Of a DNA stretch of 64,000 nt, positions 61,774 to 64,000 are shown piece by piece. Under the pieces are notes generated by a model. It worked only from the letters and a program-made list of their open reading frames with translations, was not told the origin of the DNA and searched no databases. The translations under genes and the position numbers were made by a program. Source of the stretch: Litoditis marina. Taxonomy: Eukaryota > Nematoda > Chromadorea > Rhabditida > Rhabditidae. The stretch covers positions 28,873,521-28,937,520 of the forward strand of contig OZ038435.1 in the NCBI GenBank assembly GCA_964036275.1. The letters run 5' to 3'. Each line of letters starts with the position of its first letter. Within the stretch, counting starts at the first letter, position 1.

Positions 61774-63583
61774 TTACTCCCTTTCTAACGAGGATCGAAG
61801 TGAACGAATCACACTTATTGGTCAGTTGTATTATCGATTTGTTTGGTCTCATGAAGATTGTGTGCTTCAACGAAAAAAACGACAATATTTGAGTTCTTTG
61901 AACTGTTCATCTAAAATTTTATTGGTGTTATCAGTATTCAACTCATAGAAAATTAGCCGACTTCTCTTAGAATACTTGACTTCTTTTAATATTTTGCTAA
62001 CTGTGACTCTCATACTACTAATAACAGTTCTCCATAATTTTTTCTAGGTTCATTTTATTTCCAATGCATAAATGAGTTTTCTTGATACAACTTGTAACTC
62101 TAGTTGTAACTTGTAAAGCTAACTAGCGCATTTCTCGGGTTAGCCTATGATGAGATGACGTGTCCTTTTTTCTATTATTATTTCCAACGGCGCAATCGTT
62201 TTCCCCTCCGATAAGCACGATGAATCAGCCATAAATAATCAACAATTGTAGAAAGAAAACCAGCTAAAAAGCCGATTGTTTAGTGAAAACTATGAAAACC
62301 CCTCGGGTTTTATTCTGAATTACATTTACTCATGAATACTACTAGGTCATTGATAGTGCTCAAATCAGCTTGATTTGAGGTTATCCGTTTTTCTCTTTTT
62401 CAACCATTCAGAATTTCAATCAATATTTCTAGCCAGGGGTGTTTCCGTGTGATATTCTGGGATAAAACACTTGAGCCCGGTTGTTTTTCCCGGTTAGCTG
62501 GCGTCGTATTGATTTTTTGTTTTGTTTGACCCTTATTAGCTCCGAACACCGTTTGTTCAAGCCGAGTGTGAAGTAGTTTGGGTGTAAACAACAAGAACCA
62601 ACTTATTTTTGTCGTAACGTTCTACAAAAATTATAAAAATTATAACTTAACTCTTTGGGTTATTTAAACATAGTTAGTTGAAACTTGAAAATATTTTGTT
62701 AATATAATTAACGAAATAATTTTTGTTGAGATCCTTAAATTCTGAAAGCCCAAGATTAATACAAGATTATCCAACTTCCTCTATGATTTATTTCTCGAAC
62801 TAGCCACTCGAGCTACAATCTATTACGTAGTGGTGACTGTAAATTTATTTTTGCTGTGTATTGCACATAATTGGGGCAGTGACTATATTTTGTCGAAGTA
62901 TTATGTCCACTTTCAGTGAATAGTTTATGTCAATTACTCTTTATATGTGTCATTTAGTATAAGTATCAAAACTATGTACAAACTAGTTGCGGGTGGTGTT
63001 TTGGATAAACAGTACCTCATAATTTGTCATGTTGGTAAAGTATCAGAGATTTGGTGATAGTTTGGAGAGTTTTTGAGTTTGAACTACCATATATGATCAA
63101 ATACATCTTGAAATCTTGAAATAGGGAGCAGAATGATCAAAATCAAGACTTTTCGACTTTTAGCAGAAACGAATAAAACACTCGCTTCAACACACATCAG
63201 AAATTTGACGAGTGTAGACGGTAATACACCGTCATTTAACTACATTTACAAGCAGGAAAAAATGAACGCATGCCTTTCACAGATCGTTCATCGGTTCAGT
63301 TCATTCACATAACAGACGTTGAAAATGAGAAAAAAAATTGCAGTGTTCGATAACAATACAGAAATATTGTTTCATCCACTATGAGTTGAACTTGACTCGA
63401 CTGTGAGCGAATTGCTGCCGAGTCAATGTCGGCTCAGTCGGAAAGGTCTAAGGTACTCGATTCCCACCCAAATCTGGAAATAGTGTGAGTTGCAGAGTCT
63501 CCGGCGGCCCCCTCGTCCAGCCACAGCAACAGCCACCATCTCCCGAAACGAACCTCCTCCAGCTCGTTGAATGACCCACACAG
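61712..63583 (+). CDS. Serine-rich protein, 5' part only (runs off the right edge)
   Basis: Exon 61712-61820 begins with ATG and ends at a good donor (TTG|GTCAGT). Exon 63496-63583 follows a TTGCAG acceptor, and the phases (1, then 2) join to give a 65-residue start with an open codon at the next donor (63584). Visible features are SPTKRLPSMDTYSNYSLSNE, then SSSHSNSHH and KRTSSSSLNDPH. The segment is serine-rich, basic and probably disordered. The family is not recognised. The start lies inside the last exon of the preceding gene, in the +1 frame, so this may be a separate cistron, an alternative isoform, or a misjudged last exon of the neighbour. Confidence 0.4.
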
Positions 63584-63720
63584 GTACCGAAATTTACCTA
63601 GCCACGTTATACTCAAAAGTTGTTTTCTTACATCTCATTTACCAAAATTTTCCCAGTGTAAACTATTTATCGTTTTCGGCTGTGAGCATTGGGGCTGATG
63701 GTATTTATTTTCTGATCTCG

Positions 63721-63723
<3 letters not shown>

Positions 63724-63812
<89 letters not shown>
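63724..63812. repeat. (CT)n microsatellite
   Basis: About 89 bp of uninterrupted CT dinucleotide. ORFs across it on both strands are artefacts. Nothing else was recognised between 63584 and 64000. Confidence 0.95.
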
Positions 63813-63813
<1 letters not shown>

Positions 63814-64000
63814 GCTCTTGTCTTCTCCTGTGTCGTCTTCTCTGATATATATTTCTTTCATTCTCGTTCTTTTTATTATTCATCAAATATCCATGTCGCA
63901 TAATGTTACCTCATGTTCACTTCGAGCTCGGCTGGTAGGAGAAAGCGCGAAAGTGCAATTTATGATTATAGATTAAGCCACGGACGCTTAGTATGTATGT

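Noticed and set aside
63635..63903. ORFs with RERERE or SLSLSL runs
   Set aside because: Both strands of a (CT)n microsatellite; artefacts.

Overview
This window reads as AT-rich nuclear DNA from an animal. No rRNA, tRNA, prokaryotic operon or CRISPR array was seen. Genes are split into many short exons (31 to 224 nt, mostly with GT-AG boundaries) whose phases join without a break. The encoded families (a WW-PH-RhoGAP protein, METTL5, a CISD3-like protein, a GT31 glycosyltransferase, an AQP11-type aquaporin, DBF4, RPC5/POLR3E) are animal-type proteins. I cannot name the species. In seven of nine complete genes the start codon lies 0-6 nt downstream of a good 3' splice acceptor, which suggests spliced-leader trans-splicing or routine 5'UTR introns.

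Layout: 1-4872 is a large foldback element. 6362-9708 (+) is a degenerate small-GTPase-like gene ending in a CaaX-type tail. It converges on METTL5 (9931-12424, -). Upstream of METTL5 on the same strand is a 22-exon ARHGAP12/15/27-like gene (13659-24683, -), whose introns hold a 2.1-kb composite element. A second copy of that element lies at 26252-27915. CISD3-like (29271-31289, +), GT31 (34245-37922, +) and AQP11-like (41509-44931, +) follow in the same orientation. Between them are an intact 1.25-kb LTR mini-element (32716-33968) and a hierarchical minisatellite (40251-41118). DBF4 (45650-49401, -) and POLR3E (50033-55387, +) are divergent and share a 631-bp spacer. An unrecognised gene (57527-61773, +) follows. 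Its last exon overlaps, in another frame, the apparent first exon of a serine-rich gene that runs off the right edge.

Most gene models are housekeeping: METTL5 (18S rRNA m6A), POLR3E (Pol III transcription), DBF4 (replication licensing kinase), CISD3-like (mitochondrial Fe-S). There is no evidence that they form one pathway. Introns and spacers are full of short palindromic elements, including a TTAA-flanked family (five copies), a GTAACC family, a TTTGTAGTTTGATC family and a MITE with an 8-bp target duplication beside a POLR3E splice acceptor.

Exon coordinates come from reading splice consensus and phase by eye, without transcript data. Family calls rest on motif recognition, with no database search.
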